A stretch of 64,000 nucleotides of DNA from Acinetobacter piscicola (GCF_002233755.1 NZ_KZ268706.1:1-64000); one strand, 5' to 3'; counted from the first letter of the stretch, positions 9,624-18,998 are shown. Numbers and translations are program-made. Notes: generated by a model not told the origin, from the letters alone.

Positions 9624-10085
9624 ATGCTTTATAAACACATTCTTCTCGCAATAGATGATTCTCCTATTTCTTATGCTGCTATCGCACATGCAGAAAAACT
9701 CGCAATTGCTTTGAATTGTAAAATAACGGTGACGAGCGTGGTTGCTGTTGATCCATTTAAGGGGGTCGATTTTTATAAAGTTGCTCCTGCTGTTACCCAA
9801 TACTTAATGGAAGCAGAACAGAATGCAGTCAATCGCTTAAAAGACGTTCAAGAAACCTTAATCCACCATGGTGTAAGTGCCGTCGATACTAAAATTGTTA
9901 GAGAAGTTCCACCTGCAACAGGTATTTTAAATGCAGCGGATGAATTGAATGCAGATCTAATTGTCATGGGTTCACATGGTCGCACTGGTTTCAAAAAATT
10001 CTTTTTAGGTAGCGTTGCACAAGAGGTATTGTCTATCAGTCCCTTGCCTGTATTGATTATTAAATCGGTTAATGGGATTGATTAA
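9624..10085 (+). CDS. UspA-family universal stress protein
   Basis: A 153-residue single-domain Usp protein. It starts with the typical YKHILLAIDDSPIS strand and ends with the ATP-binding motif G-2x-G-9x-G(S/T), seen as MGSHGRTGFKKFFLGSVAQ. Such proteins bind ATP or AMP and support survival under starvation or oxidative stress. A second copy follows 68 bases later in the same direction, probably in one transcript ending at the hairpin at 10616-10643. Confidence 0.9.
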   Translation: MLYKHILLAIDDSPISYAAIAHAEKLAIALNCKITVTSVVAVDPFKGVDFYKVAPAVTQYLMEAEQNAVNRLKDVQETLIHHGVSAVDTKIVREVPPATGILNAADELNADLIVMGSHGRTGFKKFFLGSVAQEVLSISPLPVLIIKSVNGID

Positions 10086-10153
10086 TAGCTCATATGTCGT
10101 GGATTTTAGTGATTAATAGATTGATTTATTGAAAATAAATAGGAGATTTCCTC

Positions 10154-10597
10154 ATGTCATATCAACATATTCTTGTTCCAATTGATGGTTCTGATATTTC
10201 TTATTCTGCAATTCAACATGCAGCAGAAATAGCCAAAGCTTTTGGAAGTAAAGTAACTGCTATTAGTGTTGTATCTGAAGACCCGTTTGCAGCAGCAGAC
10301 TTTTACTACACTTCTGCAATGTTGAAGGATTACGTTAAGGAAGCTGTTAAAAATGCAGAAGAATCTTTAGTCAAAGCAGAACAAATTGCGCAACAACAAG
10401 GCATTACTATCAGCACTCAAGTGGTTAAAGATGCTGTTTCTGCTGAAACAGTCGTAACAACCGCTGAGGAATTAAAAGCAGATCTTATTGTGATTGGTTC
10501 TCATGGTCGGAAAGGCTTTCAAAAGTTCTTTCTAGGTAGTTTTGCTCAAGATGTTTTGGGTCAAACACAGTTGCCTGTTTTGATTGTGAAACAGTAA
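10154..10597 (+). CDS. UspA-family universal stress protein, second copy
   Basis: A 147-residue Usp protein, paralogous to its upstream neighbour (shared YQHILVPIDGSDIS start and IGSHGRKGFQKFFLGSFAQDVL ATP-loop). An AGGAG site precedes the ATG. The tandem arrangement suggests duplication and possibly a heterodimer. A rho-independent terminator follows directly. Confidence 0.9.
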   Translation: MSYQHILVPIDGSDISYSAIQHAAEIAKAFGSKVTAISVVSEDPFAAADFYYTSAMLKDYVKEAVKNAEESLVKAEQIAQQQGITISTQVVKDAVSAETVVTTAEELKADLIVIGSHGRKGFQKFFLGSFAQDVLGQTQLPVLIVKQ

Positions 10598-10615
10598 TTC
10601 TATATATGCTCATTC

Positions 10616-10643
10616 AAACCCACTGAGTAAAGTGGGTTTTTAT
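10616..10643 (+). terminator. Intrinsic terminator after the usp pair
   Basis: Nine-base-pair stem AAACCCACT / AGTGGGTTT with loop GAGTAA, followed by a T-rich tract. It lies 19 bases after the second usp stop and before the convergent small gene at 10678. Confidence 0.85.
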
Positions 10644-10677
10644 TTTTAAATCAAACATTTTAGATTTAAGCGTTGGT

Positions 10678-10908
10678 TTAGACAGCAATCACTTTAACCA
10701 ATATGGTTTGAGATTCCTCAAAATCATCAAAAATTTGTTTACGTGTTAATTCTTTAGATTTCACTTTAAAATCATGATTTTGATAATGAACTATATTTGG
10801 AATTTGGTCGAAATAATTCGCATCGGCTTCTATACTTTCTTCAAATAAAGGTGTGCCTAGTTGGTATTCTCTACTTTTAAGGACAACATACTTAACTGTA
10901 GTTTTCAT
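10678..10908 (-). CDS. Small hypothetical protein (76 aa)
   Basis: A 76-residue protein beginning MKTTVKYVVLKSREYQ. The ATG at 10908 is chosen because an AAGGAG site ends 8 bases upstream; the alternative GTG at 10917 would overlap that site. There is no signal peptide, membrane segment or recognised domain. It is soluble and mixed-charge, converges on the usp genes, and its function is unknown. Confidence 0.6.
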   Translation of the reverse strand: MKTTVKYVVLKSREYQLGTPLFEESIEADANYFDQIPNIVHYQNHDFKVKSKELTRKQIFDDFEESQTILVKVIAV

Positions 10909-11016
10909 ATAACGCACTCCTTTTTCATATGCACTTTATTTTTATTTATATCACTTTTTTGCACAGTTGAAATATAAAAAATCATTAAATTGTTTAGTTA
11001 TTCCCCAATTAGCCCT

Positions 11017-11049
11017 AAAAAAAGAAAACCCACTTTATTTAAAGTGGGT
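11017..11049 (-). terminator. Orphan minus-strand terminator, possible end of a small RNA
   Basis: Perfect nine-base-pair stem ACCCACTTT / AAAGTGGGT with a four-base loop, followed on the minus strand by TTTTCTTTTTTT. No minus-strand gene lies immediately upstream (11050-11293 is non-coding and the gene beyond reads the other way), so the transcript it ends is not explained by any CDS. The gap 10909-11293 holds nothing else I can support. Confidence 0.55.
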
Positions 11050-11293
11050 CGACCGTAAACGTACAGCCTGATTACGCTAAATTATCATTATTCAAATGCT
11101 GTAGTTCTTGTCATTCTCTTTAGTTTTTTCTTATTGAATGTATTATCTCAGTAAAATATGACAGCGTTATTGCAAAGTCTGTATTTTCTTAGATTGAAGA
11201 AGTATTTTCCTCACCCTTATATAAACTTGACTCATAATTTAGTATTGTTTAATAACTTAGATATTCAAAAATTTAAAAGATCTTGGAAATGCA

Positions 11294-12022
11294 ATGAATA
11301 AAATAAATATTTGTTTATTAGGGGATTATTCAGATCAAGTTTTAGCACACACAGCTATACTTGCATCGATGCAAATTGCTAAAGAAAAATATAAAGATCA
11401 ACTGTTTTATCAATGGGTTCAAACTTCTGATATCGCTCAAGACATTCATTCTCAATTTTCTAATTTTGATGCTGTTTGGATTGTCCCAGCAAGTCCTTAT
11501 GAGAATACTCAAGGTGTTTTAGATGTCTTATTCTATATAAGAACGCAACACATTCCTTTCTTAGGTACTTGTGGTGGTTATCAGCATGCACTTATTGAAT
11601 ATGCCAAGAATGTTCTTTTTATTCATGATGCTGATCATGCAGAAATCAATTCTGATGCAATAAATCCAATTATTCTGCCGTTGTCTTGTTCACTTATTGA
11701 AAAAACTGAAAAAATAATGGTTATGAAAGATTCATTACTTTCCCAAATTTATGCTAATACTGAGTTTGAAGAACAATTTCATTGTAGCTTTGGGTTTAAC
11801 CATCATTATTTAAATCAATTTAAATCTCTATCATTTAAATTTTCAGCTTTTAATTTATTAGATGAGGTTCGTGCATTTGAACTTATAGACCATCCATTTT
11901 ATATTGGAACATCATTCCAACCTGAACGTAGTGCGCTTAAAGGGGCTTTACATCCACTAGTTGAGCATTTTTTTCTTTCAGCAATAAAATATTCTGTAGT
12001 ACGCTTTGCAGAGAGTGGCTAA
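11294..12022 (+). CDS. Stand-alone CTP-synthase-like glutamine amidotransferase domain protein
   Basis: A 242-residue protein resembling only the C-terminal class I amidotransferase half of CTP synthase. The nucleophile elbow is FLGTCGGYQHAL with Cys93. The C-terminal FQPERSALKGALHPL aligns with the CTP synthase FHPEF..HPLF segment, but the catalytic His position is Gln (Q209), so glutamine hydrolysis is doubtful. I recall a family named as CTP synthase C-terminal region-related proteins with a similar FQPER motif, so the change may be family-wide. There is no synthetase domain and no linked pyrimidine gene. Its role is unknown. Confidence 0.7.
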   Translation: MNKINICLLGDYSDQVLAHTAILASMQIAKEKYKDQLFYQWVQTSDIAQDIHSQFSNFDAVWIVPASPYENTQGVLDVLFYIRTQHIPFLGTCGGYQHALIEYAKNVLFIHDADHAEINSDAINPIILPLSCSLIEKTEKIMVMKDSLLSQIYANTEFEEQFHCSFGFNHHYLNQFKSLSFKFSAFNLLDEVRAFELIDHPFYIGTSFQPERSALKGALHPLVEHFFLSAIKYSVVRFAESG

Positions 12023-12227
12023 TACTTTTTAATGTAGAAAACTAAAAGTATAGACAACAGAAATACCAGACCTACTGCACTCGATTAATCGTTCATAAAT
12101 AACTCATTAAATTGAATAAATACAATTTTACTACGGCTATTGAAATAAATTGATTCACTTTTTTACTAAAAAACGGTAAATTTTACACATTCTGCACAAG
12201 CAATAACACAAATGAATAGGAAGCGTT

Positions 12228-12698
12228 ATGAAACTTCAATTTGCTTTAATTTCTTCTATAGCATGTTTAACTTTAGTAGGTTGTGCAGGTTCTTACCCTG
12301 AAAAAGTGGTAACCAAAGGACCTTTAATCTGTGAAGCAAACGAAGTTTGCCCTGAGCTTGCAATGCGTTGGAATGAAGAAAAACGTAATGGATTTAAAAT
12401 TACAGCTGAAATCAATAATTCAAATAAATACGACATTAAACAATTTGTATTTTTAGTTGATGGTCAACCTTATGCTTATTCAACCATTAACCCAACGCAA
12501 TATATTGGACAAACTTCATCTAACTCGATCAATGTTCCAGTGAGTTTCTTAAACTCTTTCCGTAATGGAAAAGAAATCACACTCAAATTAGTCACTGACC
12601 AAGGTGATATTGAACGTCCTCTTTTAAAAGCAAATGGTCAACAATCATCTGCTTACTTAACATTCTTAAAAGGTTATACAGGTCAAATTACACAATAA
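12228..12698 (+). CDS. Predicted lipoprotein, hypothetical
   Basis: A 156-residue protein with a lipoprotein signal: a hydrophobic stretch ending in LTLVGC, which gives a lipobox with Cys19. The mature part is a small soluble domain with alternating strands. An AGGAAG site precedes the ATG. It is a single gene ending at the terminator at 12725. No function is recognised. Confidence 0.75.
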   Translation: MKLQFALISSIACLTLVGCAGSYPEKVVTKGPLICEANEVCPELAMRWNEEKRNGFKITAEINNSNKYDIKQFVFLVDGQPYAYSTINPTQYIGQTSSNSINVPVSFLNSFRNGKEITLKLVTDQGDIERPLLKANGQQSSAYLTFLKGYTGQITQ

Positions 12699-12724
12699 TT
12701 TGAATCGTTAACATTTAACAAATA

Positions 12725-12751
12725 AAAAACCAGACTAGATGTCTGGTTTTT
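12725..12751. terminator. Bidirectional intrinsic terminator
   Basis: Eleven-base-pair stem AAAAACCAGAC / GTCTGGTTTTT with loop TAGAT. The A and T runs make it work in both directions for the convergent lipoprotein gene (left) and DUF5677-like gene (right). Confidence 0.9.
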
Positions 12752-13406
12752 ACTTTTTATACATTGCATCAATTTTAGCCTTTTCTTCATTTGAAATATC
12801 TTCCTCCATATGAAAACATTCACGATACACACTATGTAATTGATGAATATACTTTTCTTTAGATCCATGTCTCAATAAAATTTGAGCAACCATTATCGTA
12901 AAATTATTAGATTGTTTAATAACTATAGCGATTTGCCTATCATCTAATCCAACTTGTCTACGAATAATAGAATGGCTTCCGGAATGGACAATGTTATTTA
13001 AATGATTCATCGAATAAAATTTAAATTGTCTGAACTGTTCAACTATATGACTAATTTCTTGGACATGGCTTAATTCATCAATCATTGCCGATACCATAGG
13101 TATTTTATAATTTCTGAATAAATCATCTATCGATGAGACTTGTAGTTTCAATACATCGTTATTTGATGCAACCATTAATAACCAATATGCTCGTACAACT
13201 GATTCAAACTGAATTCTAAATAAAGCTAAAGCAGATGTAATTAGTTTATCTTTTAATAGAGTTTTTACAGCAATACCATGATCGATTGATAAATTACAAC
13301 ATTGGTAAACTAAATCTAAACGTATTCCACCATCTATAAAATATGATTGTTCTAGTTCTAAATATAGCTCATCAATCATTTCCATTGATTTATCAAATAA
13401 ATTCAT
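12750..13406 (-). CDS. DUF5677-like hypothetical protein
   Basis: A 218-residue, mainly helical protein. The start at 13406 (MNLFDKSMEMIDELY) is chosen because AAGGAAG precedes it. A longer frame would begin at 13457, but that would run through the aroC terminator. The central motif ALALFRIQFESVVRAYWLLM resembles DUF5677 proteins, which are uncharacterised. It lies behind aroC but is separated from it by a terminator, so it is probably transcribed independently or by readthrough. Confidence 0.65.
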   Translation of the reverse strand: MNLFDKSMEMIDELYLELEQSYFIDGGIRLDLVYQCCNLSIDHGIAVKTLLKDKLITSALALFRIQFESVVRAYWLLMVASNNDVLKLQVSSIDDLFRNYKIPMVSAMIDELSHVQEISHIVEQFRQFKFYSMNHLNNIVHSGSHSIIRRQVGLDDRQIAIVIKQSNNFTIMVAQILLRHGSKEKYIHQLHSVYRECFHMEEDISNEEKAKIDAMYKK

Positions 13407-13418
13407 AAACTTCCTTGC

Positions 13419-13443
13419 AAAAAAAGCCAGATCGAAATCTGGC
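13419..13443 (-). terminator. Intrinsic terminator after aroC
   Basis: Stem GCCAGAT / ATCTGGC with loop CGAA, followed on the minus strand by seven T residues. It starts 15 bases past the aroC stop. Confidence 0.9.
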
Positions 13444-13457
13444 CTTAAATTAAACAA

Positions 13458-14552
13458 CTACTTCGGTTCAATCGGTGCAAATGGTGCAACAACATCAGCA
13501 TTTTGCGCACGGTGACGCATAAAGTGATCCATTAAAACAATCGCAAGCATGGCTTCTGCAATCGGTGTAGCACGAACGCCTACACATGGGTCATGACGAC
13601 CTTTGGTCAAAACGTCGGTATCTTCACGATTGATATTAATCGTTTTACCCGGTGTGGTAATTGAAGCCGTTGGTTTTAACGCAATCGCAACACGGATGGT
13701 TTGACCAGAAGAAATCCCACCTAAAATACCGCCTGCGTGATTCGCCAAGAAACCATCTGTGGTTAATTCATCACGTGTTTTATGACCAAACTGACCTGCT
13801 ACTGCAAAGCCATCTCCAATTTCAACACCTTTAACGGCATTGATTGACATCATGGCATGGGCAATATCTGCATCTAAGCGATCAAAAACAGGTTCACCCC
13901 AACCCACAGGTACTTTTTCCGCTAAAATTTCGAGTTTCGCACCACAGCTTGTTCCTTGTTCACGAAGTGAAGTAACTAAAGCTTCAAAACGTGGTACAGC
14001 CTCAACATCGCCACAGAAAAAAGGATTGTTTGGAACTTCATTCCAGTCCAGAACTTCTGCAACTTCTGTTCCAATCTGAGTGACATGTCCACGAACAGCG
14101 ATACCGAATTTTTCAGCTAAATACTTTTTGGCAATTGCACCTGCGGCAACGCGCATAGCTGTTTCACGTGCGCTAGAACGCCCACCACCACGATAATCAC
14201 GGAAACCATACTTTTGCGTATAGGTATAATCTGCATGACCAGGGCGAAATGTTTGCGCAATATTACCGTAATCTTTTGATTTTTGGTCAGTATTGCGAAT
14301 CAATAAACCAATCGATGTACCTGTAGTTTTACCTTCAAAAACCCCTGAAATAATTTCAACTTCATCAGGTTCTTTGCGTTGTGTCGCAAACTTAGATGTT
14401 CCGGGTTTACGTCGATCCAAATCTTTTTGTAAATCTGCTTCGCACAATTCAAGTCCTGGTGGAACGCCATCCACAATGGCCATCAAGCCAGCGCCATGAG
14501 ATTCACCACAAGTCGTTACACGGAAGAGTTGTCCAATACTATTACCGGCCAT
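13458..14552 (-). CDS. aroC: Chorismate synthase
   Basis: A 364-residue enzyme converting 5-enolpyruvylshikimate-3-phosphate to chorismate with reduced FMN, the last shared step of aromatic synthesis. Family signatures are present: [18 protein letters not shown] at the N-terminus, [13 protein letters not shown] in the middle and the R-H-D-P-C segment near residue 317. The length is normal. It lies 12 bases downstream of prmB in the same direction, a common pairing, and is ended by a terminator. DAHP synthase, which feeds the same pathway, is at 26292. Confidence 0.97.
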   Translation of the reverse strand: MAGNSIGQLFRVTTCGESHGAGLMAIVDGVPPGLELCEADLQKDLDRRKPGTSKFATQRKEPDEVEIISGVFEGKTTGTSIGLLIRNTDQKSKDYGNIAQTFRPGHADYTYTQKYGFRDYRGGGRSSARETAMRVAAGAIAKKYLAEKFGIAVRGHVTQIGTEVAEVLDWNEVPNNPFFCGDVEAVPRFEALVTSLREQGTSCGAKLEILAEKVPVGWGEPVFDRLDADIAHAMMSINAVKGVEIGDGFAVAGQFGHKTRDELTTDGFLANHAGGILGGISSGQTIRVAIALKPTASITTPGKTININREDTDVLTKGRHDPCVGVRATPIAEAMLAIVLMDHFMRHRAQNADVVAPFAPIEPK

Positions 14553-14564
14553 GCTGACGACTCC

Positions 14565-15575
14565 TTAAACTTGAGTAGATTGAATAAATAAATCACGATA
14601 TTGACGACATTGCGCAGCAGTTAAAGCAAAAATACCTGAACCACCGTTTTGGAACTGTAACCAATAGAAATCAACTGTATTAAAGTTTTGACGCATTGCC
14701 CATTCCGAATTACCCACTTCAATCACAATTAAGCCATCTTCAGTCAGATAATCTGCTGCTTGTGCTAACATTTTACGCACTAAATCTAAACCATCTTGAC
14801 CTGCTGCAAGTGCAAGTTCAGGTTCATGGTGGAATTCATCAGGTAAATCCGCCATGTCTTCTGCATCTACATATGGAGGATTTGAAACGATTAAATCATA
14901 TTGATTTTCAGCAGGGATTTTTGCAAACAAATCCGATTCAAGTAATGCCACTTGATATTGCTTATCGTGGTGTTCCGTATTGATTGAGGCAACTTCTAAG
15001 GCTTCTTTAGAAATATCTGTTGCATCTACTTCTGAATCAGGGAATGCATAAGCCAATGCTATCGCGATACATCCTGAACCTGTACACATATCTAAAATAC
15101 GTTGTGGCGTTTTAGCTCGTGCATTTTCAGGTAATTGATTATTCGCTTCACGCGTTTGACCATTTTCGTCTAAACAATAAGGTGCAAAACGATTATTGAT
15201 CAATTCTGCGATTGGTGAACGTGGAATCAATACACGCTCATCGACATAATAAGGTTTATCGCAGAAATAAGCTAAATTCAATAAATAAGATGTCGGAACT
15301 TTTTCGTTGATACGGCGTTCTAAAAGACTTAAAAATTCTGCTTTTTCACTTGGTAATAATTTTGCATCCAGAATTTCAGCATCTGCTTTCCATTCTAGTG
15401 ACATTGTTTGCAAAACCAGAGCTGAACTTTCAGCAAAATAATCTTCTGTACCCTGACCTAAATGTGCATCGTATTGACGTAATGCTGTAACACCAAAGCG
15501 AATAAAATCACGAATTGTTGTTAAGTTTTCAGCAGCTTCCTGTAAATGTTCAGGGCTAATAGTCGGTCGATCCAC
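14565..15575 (-). CDS. prmB: Ribosomal protein L3 N5-glutamine methyltransferase
   Basis: A 336-residue SAM-dependent methyltransferase. SAM motif I is seen as LDMCTGSGCIAIALA at about residues 161-175 and the glutamine-methylating NPPY motif at 232-235. The helical N-terminal domain and overall length match PrmB rather than the release-factor enzyme PrmC, and the aroC linkage supports this. It methylates a glutamine of ribosomal protein L3 during ribosome assembly. Confidence 0.92.
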   Translation of the reverse strand: MDRPTISPEHLQEAAENLTTIRDFIRFGVTALRQYDAHLGQGTEDYFAESSALVLQTMSLEWKADAEILDAKLLPSEKAEFLSLLERRINEKVPTSYLLNLAYFCDKPYYVDERVLIPRSPIAELINNRFAPYCLDENGQTREANNQLPENARAKTPQRILDMCTGSGCIAIALAYAFPDSEVDATDISKEALEVASINTEHHDKQYQVALLESDLFAKIPAENQYDLIVSNPPYVDAEDMADLPDEFHHEPELALAAGQDGLDLVRKMLAQAADYLTEDGLIVIEVGNSEWAMRQNFNTVDFYWLQFQNGGSGIFALTAAQCRQYRDLFIQSTQV

Positions 15576-15697
15576 TTAAGGTTTCTCCAAGGTCATATTT
15601 TTAAACAGCTTATGATACCTTGTTTTGAGTGACTTTTATAATGCTTTCAAACTTTTTCACGATCTGATTTCAAAACAGATCCCAAAACAATAAATTT

Positions 15698-16072
15698 TTA
15701 TAATCTGAATGAAAGTCTTTCTAGCATATTTGCTCGGTTGACTGTTTCTTTCAAAGCACAAGTGTAATATTTACTTTTATAAACTTCTGATACGGACTTA
15801 TTTGTTTCATCACAACGCTGATCCCTAGATTTAACCCATTGTTTTTGATATTTTTTTTGTGCTTTCTTTTCTTTTCCTGAATATAAAACTAAAGTTTTCT
15901 TAAATAATGTTTCTACACGGTCGTCTTGAAACTTGAACTCATCTTTTGCACAGTTTGCATAACTTGCACTTCTAGAACTGACACAAGCTAGATAGTCGGA
16001 ACTATACCCCATTGCATAAATAGGCATTGGCAATAGTAAAGCTACTGTTAACCCCAAGTATTTTAACGACAT
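15698..16072 (-). CDS. Secreted LprI/DUF1311-like protein
   Basis: A 124-residue protein with a signal peptide (MSLKYLGLTVALLLPMPIYA). The start at 16072 is preferred because an AGGG site precedes it. The mature part has several Cys residues and the pattern SRDQRCDE typical of the lysozyme-inhibitor LprI family (Pfam DUF1311). It is probably periplasmic. Lysozyme inhibition is a family suggestion, not shown here. Confidence 0.7.
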   Translation of the reverse strand: MSLKYLGLTVALLLPMPIYAMGYSSDYLACVSSRSASYANCAKDEFKFQDDRVETLFKKTLVLYSGKEKKAQKKYQKQWVKSRDQRCDETNKSVSEVYKSKYYTCALKETVNRANMLERLSFRL

Positions 16073-16180
16073 TAAATTTTCCCTATCAAAAATCATTATT
16101 TTAATTTAAGTATTTCATCGCATTCAGTTTAAAAGATTTAATAAAAAATACAATCAATAAGAAAGTGAATGATTAAATTA

Positions 16181-16465
16181 ACCTGAGCTCGGGATAAGAT
16201 ATATTCCCAACTATATGATACGCGGAAACGTCAGTCGCATTGTTCGAGGCCGAGCTACATCTACAATATACTGTTTTTGCAATATATTAGGTACTTGATG
16301 GTATCTGTCGAGTTGGCGACTGACAAATGGTTTTGCCTACTTTTCCCGAAAGAAAAGTAGGTCGAACCGAAGGTTAATCCTTACATTTGACTTTAAACGA
16401 TAAGACTCCGCTGCGCCTGATCAATCTTTTCAATAACTTACACTAGAGTTTATCCCGAACTGACG
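16181..16465. mobile_element. Miniature inverted-repeat (MITE-like) element with target duplication
   Basis: A 285-base non-coding block. The left end reads CCTGAGCTCGGGATAA and the reverse complement of the right end reads CGTCAGTTCGGGATAA, which agree at 13 of 16 positions. It is flanked on both sides by the exact octamer TTAAATTA (16173-16180 and 16466-16473), consistent with a target-site duplication. No ORF lies inside. It contains a palindromic module CTACTTTTC / GAAAAGTAG (about 16338-16360) that recurs near 58690. It is likely mobilised by an insertion sequence elsewhere. Confidence 0.6.
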
Positions 16466-16502
16466 TTAAATTAGCTTTTATCCTCTGTACTCATATCACG
16501 AT

Positions 16503-16868
16503 CTATTGGCTAATGGATATCACCACCCCATTTTTTAATGTGATATAACCTAATTCAGGGTAATACCAAGTTTCATCTTTACCTCTTGACGTGGTATAGG
16601 ATCTTTTTCGCTCTGGTGCTCCCCAGTTTGTAGTTTTAATGACTTGATCACCTTTCATTCCTACTTTGGGCTCTCGTGTAGCTTTCCATTGTTGATATTT
16701 TTGCGCATCGCTCAACGAAGCTTGCGCATGATTTAAACTATTTTTTGATGCTGAACCTGTACACGGTTTACCCTGATATACCGTATGACCTTTATTGGTA
16801 CAGGTATAAACTTCTGCTAATGTGCTTTGTACATACAACAATGCAACCACCCCTAAAATTTGTTTCAC
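16503..16868 (-). CDS. Secreted DUF4124-type small protein
   Basis: A protein of about 121 residues with an N-terminal signal peptide ending near STLA. The motif EVYTCTNKGHTVYQGKPCTG, with two Cys residues, matches the DUF4124 type. A GTG start at 16868 is chosen because GGTGGG lies 6 bases upstream; an ATG at 16886 is also possible. It is probably periplasmic and its function is unknown. Confidence 0.65.
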   Translation of the reverse strand: MKQILGVVALLYVQSTLAEVYTCTNKGHTVYQGKPCTGSASKNSLNHAQASLSDAQKYQQWKATREPKVGMKGDQVIKTTNWGAPERKRSYTTSRGKDETWYYPELGYITLKNGVVISISQ

Positions 16869-17072
16869 TACGCACCCACCACGCATCTAAGTTTTTTAGA
16901 TTTATTTTCTTATTCATTATTGTTTATTTTTAAAACAAATCAACAACTTTAATCCTAAAAATAATTTTATATGTGATGCAGTTCTTAAAATCCAACCTTT
17001 CACTTGAAATTACCAATATTGACCTTTATATATAGCAATAAGTTTTAAACTTATGCAGAACTCAGGCAATTT

Positions 17073-17378
17073 ATGAGCTACAAACACAACAACCTTTTAG
17101 CGATGCGTCAATCATGGTGGGATGATGAATCAAACCCATCTGTTCAAACTGAAAAACAGTTTTTCCAAAATACCTTAACTGCACTCGGTGTCTATGAAAC
17201 GCCTTCACTTGACGATGTGAAATACTTTTTCTTTAGCCTACCTAGCATTATCATTGTAAAAGGTTATGCACTTGGATTTACAAATCGAAGTGTTCAAGAC
17301 ATGATTACACATCATATTGAAACGAATAAACAATCTTTAATGCTCAAAAAAGAGATTAAAATTCAATATAGAATGTGA
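17073..17378 (+). CDS. Hypothetical protein (101 aa)
   Basis: A 101-residue soluble protein starting MSYKHNNLLAMRQSWWDDE, with one hydrophobic patch (KYFFFSLPSIIIVKGYALGF) too polar around its edges to be a clear membrane helix. An AGG site lies 7 bases before the start. No domain is recognised. A hairpin (ATCGCT / AGCGAT) near 17430-17450 follows. Confidence 0.6.
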   Translation: MSYKHNNLLAMRQSWWDDESNPSVQTEKQFFQNTLTALGVYETPSLDDVKYFFFSLPSIIIVKGYALGFTNRSVQDMITHHIETNKQSLMLKKEIKIQYRM

Positions 17379-17533
17379 ACTTCAAAATAATTCTGCTAAA
17401 TGTGCGATTCAAATCAATGAAAGTAAAAATATATCGCTCCGTTTAGCGATTTGAACTATTTAAATAGCGCTATTGCATGTAATATTCTTCACAATTCATC
17501 ATCTTTTCGAATCTCTATAAGGATTTTATCTTC

Positions 17534-18910
17534 ATGTCAGATCAGAACGAAAAGCTCAAACAGTTAAAAACCTCTTCAATGGATCGTCGCTTATCAATTG
17601 CAAAAGCGTCATTGTTAGCGGGAACACGCTGGGCGGCTTCAAGTGCTAGTTCAATGTTTTCAAGTGAAGAAGAGAAAGAAAAGAAACGTAAGCAAGCCAT
17701 GAAAGAACAAGCCAATTATCTTGTTCAAGAAATAGGTAAACTTAAAGGTTCAATTGTTAAAATTGGTCAAATGATGGCGCTTTATGGTGAGCACTTTTTA
17801 CCTGAAGAAATCACTCAAGCACTGAATACACTGAATAATCAAACCGTTGCACTTGCTTGGCCAGCGATTAAAGAACAATTAATCAGCCAATTAGGTTCTA
17901 AGCTTGACGACCTAACCATCGATCATGAGCCTATAGGGACAGCTTCCCTGGCCCAAGTTCATCGCGCCACTCGAAAATCAGATGGCTTGGAATTGGTACT
18001 CAAAGTCCAATACCCTGGCGTGGCTAATGCGATTGATTCAGATATGAGCTTGTTTAAAAACATGCTCAAACTCACACGTATGGTTCCACAAACACGTGAA
18101 TTTGATCAATGGTTTGATGAAGTTCGTGAAATGATGCATCGTGAAGTTAACTATCATTTAGAAGCTGACACTACTCGTCGTTTTGGTGAAAGACTTAAAA
18201 CAGATGCACGTTATGTCGTTCCACAAGTGATTGATCATTATTGTACTGACCAAGTTCTATGTATGACTTTTGAACGTGGTGTACCGATCAATAGCCCTGT
18301 CATGCTGTCTTTACCACAAGAGCGTCGTAATTTACTCGGTGAATCTTCACTCGAAATCGCAGTTCGTGAGCTGTTTGAATGGGGTGAAATGCAAACCGAT
18401 CCGAACTTTGGTAACTACTTGGTTCGTTTAGGCAATGGTGAAGAGATTAAAGATAAAATCATTTTGTTAGATTTTGGTGCAATTCGCCAATTTGATGCAC
18501 AACTTCTTCAAGTTGCACGTAATTTAATCAAATCAGGTTATGACCATGATAGCCAAGAAATGGTTCATTCAATGTCAGGCTATGAATTTTTCGACGAAAT
18601 GCCATTAAGCATTAAACCTGATATGGCTAAAGTCTTTCTTCTTGCCACAGAAGCATTCAGCACACTATTAAACAATCCTGACCTACCTGCTGGTGTGATG
18701 GATGAACAAAACCGATATGACTGGAAAAAGAGTCAATTACATAGTCGTGTTATGCAACGTGCATCTAAATCGATGGCTTCACGTTACTTTAGTATTCCAC
18801 CAAAAGAGTTTATGTTTATTAGCCGTAAATTTATTGGTGCTTACACATTTATGACCGTGATTGATGCTAAAACCAATGTACGTAAAATGGTCACTCCCTT
18901 TTTTAAATAA
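17534..18910 (+). CDS. AarF/UbiB/ABC1-family atypical kinase
   Basis: A 458-residue protein of the ABC1/UbiB family. It shows the KxGQ helix (LKGSIVKIGQM, about residues 70-80), the Ala-rich nucleotide loop (IGTASLAQVH), a conserved lysine in LVLKVQYPG, the catalytic TDPNFGNYLV segment and the metal-binding LLDFGAIRQ. The two C-terminal membrane helices of UbiB are lacking, so it is closer to the soluble AarF-like group. These proteins act in lipid or quinone metabolism. It is a single gene with its own terminator at 18970. Confidence 0.85.
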   Translation: MSDQNEKLKQLKTSSMDRRLSIAKASLLAGTRWAASSASSMFSSEEEKEKKRKQAMKEQANYLVQEIGKLKGSIVKIGQMMALYGEHFLPEEITQALNTLNNQTVALAWPAIKEQLISQLGSKLDDLTIDHEPIGTASLAQVHRATRKSDGLELVLKVQYPGVANAIDSDMSLFKNMLKLTRMVPQTREFDQWFDEVREMMHREVNYHLEADTTRRFGERLKTDARYVVPQVIDHYCTDQVLCMTFERGVPINSPVMLSLPQERRNLLGESSLEIAVRELFEWGEMQTDPNFGNYLVRLGNGEEIKDKIILLDFGAIRQFDAQLLQVARNLIKSGYDHDSQEMVHSMSGYEFFDEMPLSIKPDMAKVFLLATEAFSTLLNNPDLPAGVMDEQNRYDWKKSQLHSRVMQRASKSMASRYFSIPPKEFMFISRKFIGAYTFMTVIDAKTNVRKMVTPFFK

Positions 18911-18969
18911 AAGCTAAATTTTCTATTTCAAATAGAATCTAATCATTTAAATTAAATGTCAGATTTGTC

Positions 18970-18998
18970 AATACTCAACTTTTGTTGGGTATTTTTAT
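18970..18998 (+). terminator. Intrinsic terminator after the AarF-like kinase
   Basis: Ten-base-pair stem AATACTCAAC / GTTGGGTATT (one G-T pair) with a four-T loop and a trailing T-rich run, 60 bases past the stop codon. Confidence 0.85.

Noticed and set aside
13407..13457. Longer start for the DUF5677-like protein
   Set aside because: The extra codons translate the aroC terminator hairpin, and a good ribosome binding site precedes the Met at 13406.
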